From an uncultured Actinomycetes bacterium (GTDB lineage: Bacteria > Actinomycetota > Coriobacteriia > Coriobacteriales > Atopobiaceae): a stretch of 64,000 bases of DNA. Positions 16,398 to 24,533 of this stretch are shown here, piece by piece. Position numbers and translations under genes: made by a program. Where the stretch lies: positions 1 through 64,000 of the forward strand of contig OMTG01000141.1 in assembly GCA_900313905.1 (NCBI GenBank), written 5' to 3'. The notes under the pieces were generated by a model. The model was not told the DNA's origin and searched no databases. It saw nothing but the letters and a program-made list of their open reading frames with translations. Every line of letters begins with the position of its first letter. The stretch's first letter is position 1.

Positions 16398-17873
16398 ATG
16401 CTCATCTATAACAGCCAGATGCACAGGAAGCAGGAGCTGAAGACCATCGAGCCGGGCAAGGTCCGCATGTATGTCTGCGGCCCCACGGTCTATGACCAGA
16501 TCCACATCGGGAATGCCCGCACCTTCCTCTGCTTCGATGTGATCCGCCGCTATCTGACCTACAAGGGCTACGAGGTGACCTTCGCCCAGAACCTCACGGA
16601 TGTGGACGACAAGATCATCAACCGCGCCAACGAGCAGGGCAGGACCGCTGCCGAAGTGGCAGAGGAGTACTCCCAGGCCTTCATCGAGCAGATGCACCGT
16701 TTCGGCATCCTCGATCCTGACATCCGCCCGCGTGCGACCCGCGAGATCGCTGCGATGCAGGAGATGATCCAGGGACTCATCGACCAGGGCTATGCCTACG
16801 CCGTGCCCTCGGGCGACGTCTATTTCAGCGTCCGCAGCGATACGAGCTACGGCGTCCTCTCGGGCAGGAATGTCGACGAGCTCATGAGCGGCGCCCGCGT
16901 CGAGGAGAATGACCAGAAGCGCGATCCGCTCGATTTTGCCCTCTGGAAGGCTGCCAAGCCGGGCGAGCCCAGCTGGCCGAGCCCCTGGGGCAATGGCCGT
17001 CCAGGCTGGCACACCGAGTGCGTCGCAATGATCCATCGCTATCTCGGCGTCCCCATCGATATCCACGGCGGCGGCGCCGACCTCATCTTCCCGCATCATG
17101 AGAACGAGACCGCCCAGTGCATGTGCAACTGGCATACGGCGCTCGCGAACTGCTGGATGCATACCGGCATGCTCACGATCGACGGCGAGAAGATGTCGAA
17201 GTCGCTTGGCAACTTCTATACGCTCAAGGAGGTCCTCGACAAGTATCCGGCAGACGCCCTGCGCCTCCTCATGCTCCAGACCCATTACCGCTCGCCCCTG
17301 GACTTCTCGTTCGAGCGCCTCGACGGCACAGTGGGCACCCTCGAGCGCCTCAAGACCACCGTCAAGAATCTGCGCTGGGCTGCCAAGAACGCGCCTGAGG
17401 ACGGGGAGCTCAATGACCCCGACCGTGCCCTCACGAAGGCAGTCAAGGAAGCCACGGCCGAGTTCACGGCACAGATGGACGACGACTTCAACACGGCGGG
17501 CGGACTGGCCGCCATCTTCAGCCTCGTGACGACGGCAAACACCTACCTCACCGAGGCAGGCGAGGACATCTCGATGGCAGCGACGCTGCGTGCGGCGGAT
17601 GCCCTGGAGGAGCTTGCCGGGGTCCTCGGCATCGACCTTTCCGAGAAGGACAGCTCAGGCCTTCCGCATGAGCTTGTCGACCTCGCGAAGGAGAAGGCAG
17701 GCTATGCCGGCGACGATCCCGAAGAGGCCGCCCAGGCCCTGATCGATGCCCGCCAGGAAGCCCGCAAGGCAAAGGACTGGGGCACGGCCGACGCCATCCG
17801 TGACGGCATCACGGCGCTTGGCCTTGTGCTCGAAGATACCGCAGCGGGTGCCCGCCTGCGCAAGAAGGACTAG
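16398..17873 (+). CDS. cysS: Cysteinyl-tRNA synthetase
   Basis: A 491-residue class I synthetase that charges tRNA-Cys. Visible are the zinc-site cysteine and HIGN motif in CGPTVYDQIHIGNARTF (HIGN at about residue 36), the zinc ligands in WHTECVAM and PHHENE, and the KMSKS loop in GEKMSKSLGNF (about 264). The start at 16398 follows AGAGGAGA; upstream in-frame starts lack a ribosome site and precede the likely promoter. Only 3 nt separate it from rlmB. Confidence 0.96.
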   Translation: MLIYNSQMHRKQELKTIEPGKVRMYVCGPTVYDQIHIGNARTFLCFDVIRRYLTYKGYEVTFAQNLTDVDDKIINRANEQGRTAAEVAEEYSQAFIEQMHRFGILDPDIRPRATREIAAMQEMIQGLIDQGYAYAVPSGDVYFSVRSDTSYGVLSGRNVDELMSGARVEENDQKRDPLDFALWKAAKPGEPSWPSPWGNGRPGWHTECVAMIHRYLGVPIDIHGGGADLIFPHHENETAQCMCNWHTALANCWMHTGMLTIDGEKMSKSLGNFYTLKEVLDKYPADALRLLMLQTHYRSPLDFSFERLDGTVGTLERLKTTVKNLRWAAKNAPEDGELNDPDRALTKAVKEATAEFTAQMDDDFNTAGGLAAIFSLVTTANTYLTEAGEDISMAATLRAADALEELAGVLGIDLSEKDSSGLPHELVDLAKEKAGYAGDDPEEAAQALIDARQEARKAKDWGTADAIRDGITALGLVLEDTAAGARLRKKD

Positions 17874-17876
17874 CTC

Positions 17877-18815
17877 ATGGCACGGAGACGCGCTTCATCG
17901 AATTCCCGCGGACAGGGCCCGAAGGGCCGTGGCAGCTCCCCGAAAGGCGGCTATCGTGCCAATGGTCGCGCTGGCGCCCAGAAGGGCGGCTATCGTGGCC
18001 AGCAGCAGGGGAGGAGGCCTGGCGCCCAGAGGCGCCCGGCCAAAGCTGCGCCGTTCGGCCAGGACATCCTGATCGAGGGCAGGCGCGCTGTCGCCGAGGC
18101 CCTCGAGTCGGGCGTGAAGCTCAAGTGCGCCTATGTGTCGCAGCCTGAAGGCGACGCGACGCTCCAGAACCTCATGTCACGCCTCGAGGCGGCAAGGGTC
18201 CCCATCGAGGAGGTATCGCGCAAGCGGCTCGATGAGCGCTCATCCCATGGTGCCCATCAGGGGATCATGGTGAGGACGGCGCCCTTCTCCTACGCAAGCG
18301 TGCAGGACATCATCGCGCGTGCCGGCGAGGGGCCGGCGCTCGTCCTTCTGCTCGACCATGTGACCGACGAAGGGAACTTCGGCGCCATCGTCCGCTCCGC
18401 CGAGGTGGCAGGAGCTGCTGGCGTCATCATCGCCAATGCCCGCGCTGCCCAGGTGGGCGTGGGAGCGATGAAGACATCGGCAGGAGCGCTCCTCCACGTG
18501 CCGATCGCCCAGGTGCCGAATCTTGGCCAGGCCATGGACCAGCTCAAGGAGGCTGGCTTCTGGTGCTGCGGCGCAACCGAGCATGCGGAAGAGGACGTGT
18601 GGCATGCGCCGCTCGAGGGCCGCATCTGCCTCGTCATGGGCTCTGAAGGCTCAGGCATCTCCCGCATCATCCTCTCGAAGTGCGATTTCACCTGCCGCCT
18701 GCCGCAGCGGGGGCAGGTCGAGTCCCTGAATGTCGCCCAGGCTGCCACCGTCATGTGCTACGAATGGCTGAGGCGCGACATGGCGCGGGAGGCCGAAGCG
18801 GGTGGTGAGGCGTGA
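17877..18815 (+). CDS. rlmB: 23S rRNA (guanosine-2'-O-)-methyltransferase RlmB (SpoU/TrmH family)
   Basis: A 312-residue SPOUT methyltransferase. Residues 1-60 form a disordered, Arg/Gly-rich extension with a repeated KGGYR motif. The substrate-binding domain follows (GRRAVAEALESG), then the knotted catalytic domain with LDHVTDEGNFGAIVRSAEVA, CLVMGSEGSGIS and LNVAQAATVM. The E. coli enzyme methylates G2251 of 23S rRNA. It overlaps the next gene by 4 nt (GTGA). In Bacillus the same position, after cysS, is held by mrnC and rlmB; mrnC is missing here. Confidence 0.92.
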   Translation: MARRRASSNSRGQGPKGRGSSPKGGYRANGRAGAQKGGYRGQQQGRRPGAQRRPAKAAPFGQDILIEGRRAVAEALESGVKLKCAYVSQPEGDATLQNLMSRLEAARVPIEEVSRKRLDERSSHGAHQGIMVRTAPFSYASVQDIIARAGEGPALVLLLDHVTDEGNFGAIVRSAEVAGAAGVIIANARAAQVGVGAMKTSAGALLHVPIAQVPNLGQAMDQLKEAGFWCCGATEHAEEDVWHAPLEGRICLVMGSEGSGISRIILSKCDFTCRLPQRGQVESLNVAQAATVMCYEWLRRDMAREAEAGGEA

Positions 18816-19369
18816 GCCAGCGTTCCCACCATGAGCTTCTGGTGGTCGATGGCTACAACGTGATGGGTGCGACACCCCGCTACGAAGGCCTGATCGATGA
18901 GCATACGAACCCGAAGGCCTTCGATACGGATCCCTTCGTGAGAGCCCGCGAGGCGCTCATCTCGGATGTCGCGACCTTCGCCCAGGGGAGATATGAGGCG
19001 GTCGTCGTCTTCGACGGAGCGCAGAACCCCGATCCCGAGCGTGCTGTGACCCATGAGGCGGGGATATCCATCATGTTCTCGCGTGCTGGGGAGAGCGCCG
19101 ACAGCGTAATCGAGCGCCTGGTCACGGAAGCCCGCTCAGCGGGACGTCCGGTGAGCCTCGTCACCTCGGACAATACGATCCGTGCGACGGCAGGCTATGG
19201 CCCAGGCGAGGTGACGCGCATCTCATCGGCGCTCCTGGTCCACGAGATCGAGAGGGTCGACGTGGAGGTGGAGGCCGAGCGCGAGGAGCAGCGGCCCGGA
19301 AAGATGACGATCGAAGACCGGATTTCTCCAGAAATGCGGGCGAAGCTCTGGAAAATGCTGGGCAACTAG
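18812..19369 (+). CDS. NYN-domain protein, YacP/Rae1 family
   Basis: A 185-residue PIN-like nuclease. LVVDGYNVMGA holds the first conserved Asp and Asn; AVVVFDGAQ and SLVTSDNTIRATA supply further acidic residues of the NYN fold. Bacillus Rae1 (YacP) is a ribosome-associated mRNA endonuclease; the same activity is inferred from family and gene order. Translation starts at GTG 18812, overlapping the rlmB stop. It is the last gene of the clpC-disA block before the tRNA genes. Confidence 0.85.
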   Translation: MSQRSHHELLVVDGYNVMGATPRYEGLIDEHTNPKAFDTDPFVRAREALISDVATFAQGRYEAVVVFDGAQNPDPERAVTHEAGISIMFSRAGESADSVIERLVTEARSAGRPVSLVTSDNTIRATAGYGPGEVTRISSALLVHEIERVDVEVEAEREEQRPGKMTIEDRISPEMRAKLWKMLGN

Positions 19370-19388
19370 GGTTACTATTTAGCTCCAC

Positions 19389-19463
19389 GCCGGTATGGCT
19401 CAATGGCAGAGCAACGGTTTTGTAAACCGTGGGTTGTGGGTTCGACTCCCTCTACCGGCTCCA
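19389..19463 (+). tRNA. tRNA-Thr (anticodon TGT)
   Basis: A 75-nt cloverleaf with acceptor GCCGGTA/TACCGGC, anticodon stem ACGGT/ACCGT around TTTGTAA, T-loop GGTTCGACTCC, and an encoded CCA end. Confidence 0.95.
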
Positions 19464-19471
19464 GGACACAG

Positions 19472-19509
19472 AAGGCAGGCCAGGCAGCAATGCCCGGACC
19501 TGCCTTTTT
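19472..19509 (+). terminator. Intrinsic terminator after tRNA-Thr(TGT)
   Basis: AAGGCAGG and CCTGCCTT pair across a 19-nt loop, followed by a T-run. Confidence 0.8.
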
Positions 19510-19815
19510 CCATATCGAGCTGTCCGCGGGCACGGTCTCCGCGCCTGCTGCGCAGATATTTTCTGGTCTTGGCGCTTCTGGAACTGGACTGGATCTTCAA
19601 GAAGCTTTTCGCTCGACGTGATTCTGCAATGGCCCCGACGGGAGCGCAAATGTTGTCCCCAAGGACAGCACAACGGATACCTGTCCAGAGAAAGCGCAGT
19701 TCAGATGGCAGAATTGCGGAATGTGGAGTATGATGGGGAAGCCAGTTCCTCTCCAGAGCCAGGCTCCATTTGTGCAGGAATCGTGGGGGAGCAACGCCCG
19801 GCTGGGAGTAGAGTG
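19510..19815. other. Intergenic region without a recognisable gene
   Basis: About 300 nt between tRNA-Thr(TGT) and the tRNA-Tyr promoter. It holds a 6-bp inverted repeat GGACAG/CTGTCC (about 19662-19685) and the octamer ACGCCCGG at 19794-19801, just upstream of the promoter. Open frames here have no ribosome site and run through tRNA genes. Confidence 0.6.
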
Positions 19816-19844
19816 TTGACATGGAATTTGCAGTGCCATATTAT
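19816..19844 (+). promoter_or_regulatory. Strong promoter of the tRNA-Tyr/Thr/Met(-tuf) unit
   Basis: TTGACA, 17 nt, TATTAT: a near-consensus housekeeping promoter about 48 nt before tRNA-Tyr. The octamer ACGCCCGG lies 14 nt upstream of the -35. Confidence 0.85.
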
Positions 19845-19892
19845 TCTTTCCGCTGCGGGGGAACGGGCTGCAGCACTGCTTGAAAAATGAAT

Positions 19893-19976
19893 GGGGATGT
19901 GGCACAGCGGCAACTGCGGCGGACTGTAAATCCGCTCTCTCTGAGTTCCTTGGTTCGAGTCCAAGCATCCCCACCA
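19893..19976 (+). tRNA. tRNA-Tyr (anticodon GTA)
   Basis: An 84-nt tRNA with a long variable arm. Acceptor GGGGATG/CATCCCC, anticodon loop CTGTAAA on stem GCGGA/TCCGC, and encoded CCA. Confidence 0.95.
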
Positions 19977-19979
19977 TTT

Positions 19980-20055
19980 GCCCGTGTAGCTCAGTCGGTA
20001 GAGCACTTCGTTGGTAACGAAGAGGTCACCGGTTCAAATCCGGTCGCGGGCTCCA
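19980..20055 (+). tRNA. tRNA-Thr (anticodon GGT)
   Basis: A 76-nt tRNA with acceptor GCCCGTG/CGCGGGC, anticodon loop TTGGTAA on stem CTTCG/CGAAG, T-arm ACCGG/CCGGT and encoded CCA. It begins 4 nt after tRNA-Tyr. Confidence 0.96.
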
Positions 20056-20068
20056 CTTTCAAGCCTAT

Positions 20069-20145
20069 GGCGGTGTAGCTCAGCTGGTTAGAGCACGCGG
20101 CTCATACCCGCGATGTCACCGGTTCGAATCCAGTCACCGCTACCA
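20069..20145 (+). tRNA. tRNA-Met (anticodon CAT), elongator type
   Basis: A 77-nt tRNA with anticodon loop CTCATAC on stem CGCGG/CCGCG. The anticodon stem lacks the GGG/CCC of initiators, so an elongator is inferred. Position 1-72 would be a G-U pair and the T-stem has a C51-A63 mismatch. CCA is encoded. Confidence 0.92.
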
Positions 20146-20153
20146 GAAACTTC

Positions 20154-20174
20154 GCGGCGCCCACCGGGCGCCGC
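20154..20174 (+). terminator. GC-rich hairpin after the tRNA cluster
   Basis: GCGGCGCCC and GGGCGCCGC form a perfect 9-bp stem with a 3-nt loop. No T-run follows; it may stop transcription partly or guide 3' processing of tRNA-Met. Confidence 0.5.
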
Positions 20175-20206
20175 TAAGCTATAAGAGGGTTTTATTCCGG
20201 TAAGAC

Positions 20207-20229
20207 CGACCAATAATGGTCGATTTTTT
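20207..20229 (+). terminator. Terminator-like hairpin in the tuf leader
   Basis: CGACCA-ATAA-TGGTCG followed by ATTTTTT ends 1 nt before the AAGGAGG ribosome site of tuf. The shape is that of an intrinsic terminator or attenuator. Confidence 0.6.
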
Positions 20230-20242
20230 AAGGAGGATGGCA

Positions 20243-21469
20243 ATGGCCAAGGAAAAGTTCGAGCGTACTAAGCCGCATGTAAACATTGGTACCATCGGCC
20301 ACGTCGACCATGGTAAGACTACCCTGACGGCAGCTATCACCAAGGTCCTTTCTGAGACCCCGGGCTGCAAGGCAAACTTCACGGCCTTCGAGGACATCGA
20401 CAAGGCTCCCGAGGAGCGTCAGCGCGGCATCACCATCACCGTCGCTCACGTCGAGTATGAGACCGAGAAGCGTCACTATGCTCACGTCGACTGCCCGGGC
20501 CATGCTGACTACGTCAAGAACATGATCTCCGGCGCTGCTCAGATGGATGGCGCAATCCTCGTCATCGCAGCAACCGACGGCCCGATGGCTCAGACCCGCG
20601 AGCACATCCTTCTTGCCCGTCAGGTCGGCGTCAAGTACATCGTCGTCTTCCTGAACAAGTGCGACATGGTCGACGATGAGGAGCTCATCGACCTCGTCGA
20701 GATGGAGACCCGTGACCTTCTCGATGAGTACGGCTTCCCCGGAAACGGCGACGTCACCGACGAGGACGGCACCGTCCGCAAGCAGACCCCGATCATCCGT
20801 GGCTCTGCACTCGGCGCCCTCAACGGCGAGGAGAAGTGGGTCGAGTCCATCCGCGAGCTCATGAAGACCGTCGACGAGTATATCCCGACGCCTGCTCGTG
20901 ACAACGAGAAGCCGTTCCTGATGGCTATCGAGGACGTCATGACCATCTCCGGCCGCGGTACCGTCGCCACCGGCCGTGTCGAGCGCGGTGAGCTCAAGCT
21001 CAACGAGCCTGTCGAGATCATCGGCATCAAGGAGACCCAGAAGTCCGTCGCCACCGGCATCGAGATGTTCCGCAAGACCATGGACTTCTGCGAGGCTGGC
21101 GACAACGTGGGCATCCTGCTCCGTGGTATCCGCCGCGAGGACATCGAGCGTGGCCAGGTCATCTGCAAGCCGGGCTCCGTCCAGCCGCACTCCAAGTTCT
21201 CTGCTGAGGTCTACGTTCTGACCAAGGACGAGGGTGGCCGTCACACGCCGTTCTTCTCCAACTATCGTCCTCAGTTCTACTTCCGTACGACCGACATCAC
21301 CGGCACCATCACCCTTCCTGAGGGTGTCGAGATGGCCATGCCGGGCGACCACACCACGATCAACGTCGAGCTGATCCACCACATCGCAATGGAGGAGGGC
21401 GACCGCTTCGCAGTGCGCGAGGGTGGCCACACCGTTGCTGATGGCCGCGTCGTCAAGATCACTGAGTAA
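20243..21469 (+). CDS. tuf: Elongation factor Tu
   Basis: A 408-residue GTPase delivering aminoacyl-tRNA to the ribosome. G1 loop GHVDHGKT, switch [15 protein letters not shown]4 NKCDM, and domains 2 and 3 are complete. It is slightly longer than most EF-Tu because of a short acidic insertion ([13 protein letters not shown]) after about residue 185. The start at 20243 sits 6 nt after AGGAGG. This copy is linked to tRNA genes rather than to fusA. Confidence 0.98.
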   Translation: MAKEKFERTKPHVNIGTIGHVDHGKTTLTAAITKVLSETPGCKANFTAFEDIDKAPEERQRGITITVAHVEYETEKRHYAHVDCPGHADYVKNMISGAAQMDGAILVIAATDGPMAQTREHILLARQVGVKYIVVFLNKCDMVDDEELIDLVEMETRDLLDEYGFPGNGDVTDEDGTVRKQTPIIRGSALGALNGEEKWVESIRELMKTVDEYIPTPARDNEKPFLMAIEDVMTISGRGTVATGRVERGELKLNEPVEIIGIKETQKSVATGIEMFRKTMDFCEAGDNVGILLRGIRREDIERGQVICKPGSVQPHSKFSAEVYVLTKDEGGRHTPFFSNYRPQFYFRTTDITGTITLPEGVEMAMPGDHTTINVELIHHIAMEEGDRFAVREGGHTVADGRVVKITE

Positions 21470-21490
21470 GCGATTTTCTCGAAGCTGCTG

Positions 21491-21522
21491 GACCCGGCAC
21501 TCTCTGAGCGCCGGGTCTTTTT
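21491..21522 (+). terminator. Intrinsic terminator after tuf
   Basis: GACCCGGC and GCCGGGTC pair over an 11-nt loop, followed by TTTTT. Confidence 0.9.
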
Positions 21523-21602
21523 ATGCTTCTTTCTTGCGGGTTCCGAATGAGCCCGCTTATATGCACATTTTGTGTGTGACTCCAGGCAATACCCACAGGC
21601 AG

Positions 21603-21632
21603 TTGACAGCATCGACCCTAGGATGGTAACGT
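21603..21632 (+). promoter_or_regulatory. Promoter of rpmG/tRNA-Trp/secE
   Basis: TTGACA, 18 nt, TAACGT with an extended TGG before it (TGGTAACGT). It lies about 58 nt upstream of rpmG. Confidence 0.7.
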
Positions 21633-21689
21633 AGTCCACCGCGTCACGGTCGAGGGCGTCTCGGCTATGACAAGTAATCAGGAGGATCA

Positions 21690-21839
21690 ATGCGTACTTT
21701 GGTTACCCTTGCATGCACTGAGTGCAAGCGTCGCAACTACACCACGAAGAAGAACAAGTCGAACAACCCTGATCGACTTGAGATGAAGAAATATTGCCCG
21801 TGGTGCCGTAAGCACACGCTGCACAAGGAAACCCGCTAA
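21690..21839 (+). CDS. rpmG: 50S ribosomal protein L33
   Basis: A 49-residue protein of the large subunit near the E site. It is the zinc-binding (C+) form: CTEC near residue 9 and CPWC near residue 36. The basic NYTTKKNK stretch is typical. AGGAGG lies 5 nt before the ATG. It begins the conserved rpmG-tRNA-Trp-secE-nusG-rplK order. Confidence 0.95.
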   Translation: MRTLVTLACTECKRRNYTTKKNKSNNPDRLEMKKYCPWCRKHTLHKETR

Positions 21840-21854
21840 AATAGGGTTAGTCAT

Positions 21855-21930
21855 AGGCCAGTAGCTCCAATGGTAGAGCGGCGGTCTCCAAAACCGTTTG
21901 TTGAGGGTTCGAGTCCTTCCTGGCCTGCCA
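21855..21930 (+). tRNA. tRNA-Trp (anticodon CCA)
   Basis: A 76-nt tRNA with acceptor AGGCCAG/CTGGCCT, anticodon loop CTCCAAA on stem GCGGT/ACCGT and encoded CCA. It sits between rpmG and secE, as in many bacteria. Confidence 0.96.
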
Positions 21931-21939
21931 GTAAATTCT

Positions 21940-21969
21940 CCGGCTAGCCCCACGTGGGTTAGCCGGTTT
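21940..21969 (+). terminator. Hairpin between tRNA-Trp and secE
   Basis: CCGGCTAGCCC pairs with GGGTTAGCCGG (one wobble) over a 5-nt loop, followed by TTT. It may be a partial terminator. Confidence 0.5.
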
Positions 21970-22005
21970 CATGTAACAAGGTTTTTTGTCCAGAAGGGTT
22001 TGCGC

Positions 22006-22365
22006 ATGGCTAAGAGGGAGCGTCAGAAGAGGTCTTCCCGCCAGGCTCGTCAGAAGAAGCGTGCTGAGCTGGAAGCGGCCCACGAGGCATCTGCTGGCTC
22101 CTCGACTGGCACTGACAAGTCCACTTCCCCCGCCAAGGCAAGCGAGAAGAAGCCTGCCAAGGAGGAGAAGAAGCCGGGACGTATCAGGTCCTATTTCGCT
22201 GCTGTCAGGGCTGAGATGCATCGTGTCGTCTGGCCTTCTCGCCAGGAGCTCAGGAATTATACGGTGGCCGTCACCGTGTTCCTCGTGATCTTCGGCGTCT
22301 GCATCTGGCTCGTCGATACCGGCGTCGTCGCCCTGCTGGTCGGCTTCACAGGTCTGAGGGGGTAA
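22006..22365 (+). CDS. secE: Preprotein translocase subunit SecE
   Basis: A 119-residue SecE. An unusually long, Lys/Ala/Ser-rich cytoplasmic extension (about residues 1-62) precedes the conserved amphipathic helix AEMHRVVWPSRQEL and a single membrane helix (about 85-110). SecE clamps SecY (gene at 48219) in the membrane. The start at 22006 follows AGAAGG; the upstream frame runs through tRNA-Trp. nusG follows after 2 nt. Confidence 0.93.
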   Translation: MAKRERQKRSSRQARQKKRAELEAAHEASAGSSTGTDKSTSPAKASEKKPAKEEKKPGRIRSYFAAVRAEMHRVVWPSRQELRNYTVAVTVFLVIFGVCIWLVDTGVVALLVGFTGLRG

Positions 22366-22367
22366 GA

Positions 22368-22913
22368 ATGGCGAAGCATTGGTACGTCGTGCACACCTAC
22401 TCAGGTTATGAGAACAAGGTCAAGACCGATCTTGAGCACCGTGTCGAGACGTTTGGCATGACCGACCGCATCACCGACATCCAGATTCCCGTCGAGGAAG
22501 TCACGGAGGTCAAGGAGGGCGGCAAGCGCGAGACGAAGGAAGCGAAAGTCTTCCCGGGGTATGTGCTGGTCCGTATGGAGATGGATGACAATACCTGGAC
22601 GGTCGTCCGCAACACGCCGGGCGTGACCGGGTTCGTGGGGCTCGATGGCTCGAAGCCGGCTCCGCTGCGCAGGTCTGAGTTCAACAAGATCATGCGCCGC
22701 ACCCCGAATGCCCCGACCGAAGTCGTGCCGAAGCGTGTCGCATCCTCGTTCGAGGTTGGTCAGTCGGTCAAGGTCGTCTCTGGTCCTCTGGCGGACTTCG
22801 ACGGCAAGATCTCCGAGATCGATGCCGACACGAACAAGGTCAAGGTCATGCTCACGATCTTTGGCCGCGAGACTCCGGTGGAGCTCACGCTCGATCAGAT
22901 TTCGAGCATCTAG
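22368..22913 (+). CDS. nusG: Transcription termination/antitermination factor NusG
   Basis: A 181-residue factor binding RNA polymerase beta' and Rho or ribosomal S10. The NGN domain starts KHWYVVHTYSGYENKV and includes KVFPGYVLVRM; the KOW domain is VGQSVKVVSGPLADFDGKISEID. Length is close to standard; no insertion domain is seen. It is co-transcribed with secE. Confidence 0.97.
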   Translation: MAKHWYVVHTYSGYENKVKTDLEHRVETFGMTDRITDIQIPVEEVTEVKEGGKRETKEAKVFPGYVLVRMEMDDNTWTVVRNTPGVTGFVGLDGSKPAPLRRSEFNKIMRRTPNAPTEVVPKRVASSFEVGQSVKVVSGPLADFDGKISEIDADTNKVKVMLTIFGRETPVELTLDQISSI

Positions 22914-22951
22914 GTTGGCAACGCTGCGTAGCGGCTGTTCGGTGAGGAAGC

Positions 22952-22980
22952 TTCTCAGCAACTGCGCGTGTCAATAATAG
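22952..22980 (+). promoter_or_regulatory. Possible promoter before rplK
   Basis: TTCTCA, 17 nt, TAATAG, 35 nt before the rplK start, in a 100-nt gap after nusG. Read-through from secE-nusG is the alternative. Confidence 0.4.
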
Positions 22981-23014
22981 GAACTGTCCGTTTTCTCAAT
23001 ACAGGAGACTGAAA

Positions 23015-23443
23015 ATGGCGAAGAAGCAAGTCACGCACTTCATCAAGCTCCAGATTCCTGCCGGCAAGGCAAATCCTGCTCCTCCAGTAGGACCGGCACT
23101 GGGTGCTGCTCAGGTCAACATCATGCAGTTCTGCCAGGCATTCAACGCTGCCACGCAGGACAAGATGGGTGACATCATTCCGGTCGAGATCACCGTCTAC
23201 GAGGACCGCACCTTCGACTTCATCTGCAAGACCCCTCCTGCAGCCCAGCTGATCAAGAAGGAGCTCGGCCTCAAGAGCGGCTCTGCTGTGCCGCAGCGCG
23301 ACAAGGTCGGCCAGCTCACCCAGGAGCAGCTCACCAAGATCGCCGAGATCAAGATGCCGGACCTGAACGCAAACGACATCGAGGCTGCCAAGAAGATCGT
23401 TGCAGGCACTGCACGTTCCATGGGCGTCACGATTGCCGAGTAG
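23015..23443 (+). CDS. rplK: 50S ribosomal protein L11
   Basis: A 142-residue protein of the GTPase-associated centre on 23S rRNA. The proline-rich thiostrepton-facing segment [16 protein letters not shown] (about residues 14-29) and the C-terminal RNA-binding end [10 protein letters not shown] are intact. CAGGAG is 11 nt before the ATG. A small hairpin (GTGCGCT/AGCGCAC, about 23459) lies between it and rplA. Confidence 0.98.
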   Translation: MAKKQVTHFIKLQIPAGKANPAPPVGPALGAAQVNIMQFCQAFNAATQDKMGDIIPVEITVYEDRTFDFICKTPPAAQLIKKELGLKSGSAVPQRDKVGQLTQEQLTKIAEIKMPDLNANDIEAAKKIVAGTARSMGVTIAE

Positions 23444-23557
23444 CAAGGTTCTACTGCGTGCGCTCCTCTGAGCGCACGCTCTTTGTTGGAAGTGGACGGA
23501 AATTGCTTCCGTCCCGATGTGGGAGGGCGCAGGCCCGCTGACCACAGGAGGTACAAC

Positions 23558-24262
23558 ATGCCGAAGCATGGCAAGCTCTACCGCGAGAACGCGGCCAAGG
23601 TCGAGAACAAGCTCTACACCCCGAAGGAGGCTCTCGAGCTCCTGAAGGAGACCTCCTTCGCGAAGTTCGATGAGACCGTCGAGGTCTCCATCCGCCTGGG
23701 TGTCGATACCCGCAAGGCCGACCAGAACATCCGTGGATCCATCTCCCTCCCGAACGGCACCGGCAAGTCTGTCCGCGTCGCCGTCTTCGCTGAGGGCGAG
23801 AAGGCCCGCGAGGCTGAGGCTGCAGGCGCTGACATCGTCGGCTCCGACGACCTCGTTGCAGAGATCCAGAAGGGCAACCTGAACTTCGATGCTGCCATTG
23901 CAACCCCGAACATGATGAGCAAGGTCGGCCGCCTCGGCCGCATCCTTGGCCCGCGTGGCCTCATGCCGAACCCGAAGCTCGGCACCGTCACCATGGACGT
24001 CGAGAAGATGGTCAAGGAGCTCAAGGCTGGCCGTGTCGAGTATCGTGCAGACCGTTATGGCATCTGCCACGTCCCGATGGGCAAGAAGTCCTTCGACACG
24101 AAGGCGCTCCTCGAGAACTACCAGACCCTTATCTCCGAGATCGTGCGTGTCAAGCCGGCAACGGCCAAGGGCAAGTACATCAAGTCCGTCACGTTCTCCA
24201 GCACGATGGGCCCGGGCATCAAGGTCGATCCGACCATGGTGAGGGACCTGCTCGCAGAGTAA
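23558..24262 (+). CDS. rplA: 50S ribosomal protein L1
   Basis: A 234-residue protein forming the L1 stalk, which in many bacteria also represses its own L11-L1 mRNA. The signature [13 protein letters not shown] is present, as is the C-terminal [11 protein letters not shown]. The ATG at 23558 follows AGGAGG; the in-frame upstream extension lacks a site and does not match the family. Confidence 0.98.
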   Translation: MPKHGKLYRENAAKVENKLYTPKEALELLKETSFAKFDETVEVSIRLGVDTRKADQNIRGSISLPNGTGKSVRVAVFAEGEKAREAEAAGADIVGSDDLVAEIQKGNLNFDAAIATPNMMSKVGRLGRILGPRGLMPNPKLGTVTMDVEKMVKELKAGRVEYRADRYGICHVPMGKKSFDTKALLENYQTLISEIVRVKPATAKGKYIKSVTFSSTMGPGIKVDPTMVRDLLAE

Positions 24263-24287
24263 GCGTTTCCTGCATGCATTGCACAGG

Positions 24288-24323
24288 GGAGGGGAGAGGC
24301 GCTAGGCCTCTCCCCTCCTTTGC
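24288..24323 (+). terminator. Intrinsic terminator after rplA
   Basis: GGAGGGGAGAGGC pairs with GCCTCTCCCCTCC over a 5-nt loop, followed by TTTGC. Confidence 0.85.
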
Positions 24324-24365
24324 TATGGAGGCCCCGTGCAGACCCGAACCCTCGAGAAGAGAATC

Positions 24366-24394
24366 TTGACGGGGGATGGCAAGGATGCGATACT
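24366..24394 (+). promoter_or_regulatory. Promoter of rplJ-rplL
   Basis: TTGACG, 17 nt, GATACT with an extended TGC in front (TGCGATACT). The transcript would begin near 24401 and include the L10 leader. Confidence 0.7.
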
Positions 24395-24400
24395 CAATAG

Positions 24401-24482
24401 CTGCAATGTCTATAGCACGTCCGCTGCCAGAGACAGCCGGTGCCGAAAGGCTCAAAGGAGCAATCCGCCAGCCGAGGTGGTC
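24401..24482 (+). promoter_or_regulatory. Ribosomal protein L10 leader
   Basis: The 5' UTR of rplJ carries a long paired element that ends in CCAGCCGAGGTGG, close to the CTGCCGAGGTG hallmark of bacterial L10 leaders, with the upstream partner CAGCCGGTGCCGAAAGG. Known L10 leaders are bound by the L10-(L12)4 complex, which represses the operon. A terminator hairpin follows at 24500. Covariance scoring was not possible here. Confidence 0.7.
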
Positions 24483-24499
24483 TTAAGAAGCTTTCTTGG

Positions 24500-24533
24500 A
24501 CCCCGTCTGGCAACGCCAGGCGGGGTTTCGTTT
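24500..24533 (+). terminator. Attenuator-type terminator after the L10 leader
   Basis: ACCCCG-T-CTGGC pairs with GCCAG-G-CGGGGT over AAC, followed by TTCGTTT. It lies 52 nt before rplJ, so transcripts from the promoter at 24366 must pass it. Confidence 0.75.

Noticed and set aside
19395-19890. Open frames of 72-153 codons over and after tRNA-Thr(TGT), including minus-strand frames to 20006
   Set aside because: They run through tRNA genes and a terminator, lack ribosome sites and show no protein-like composition.
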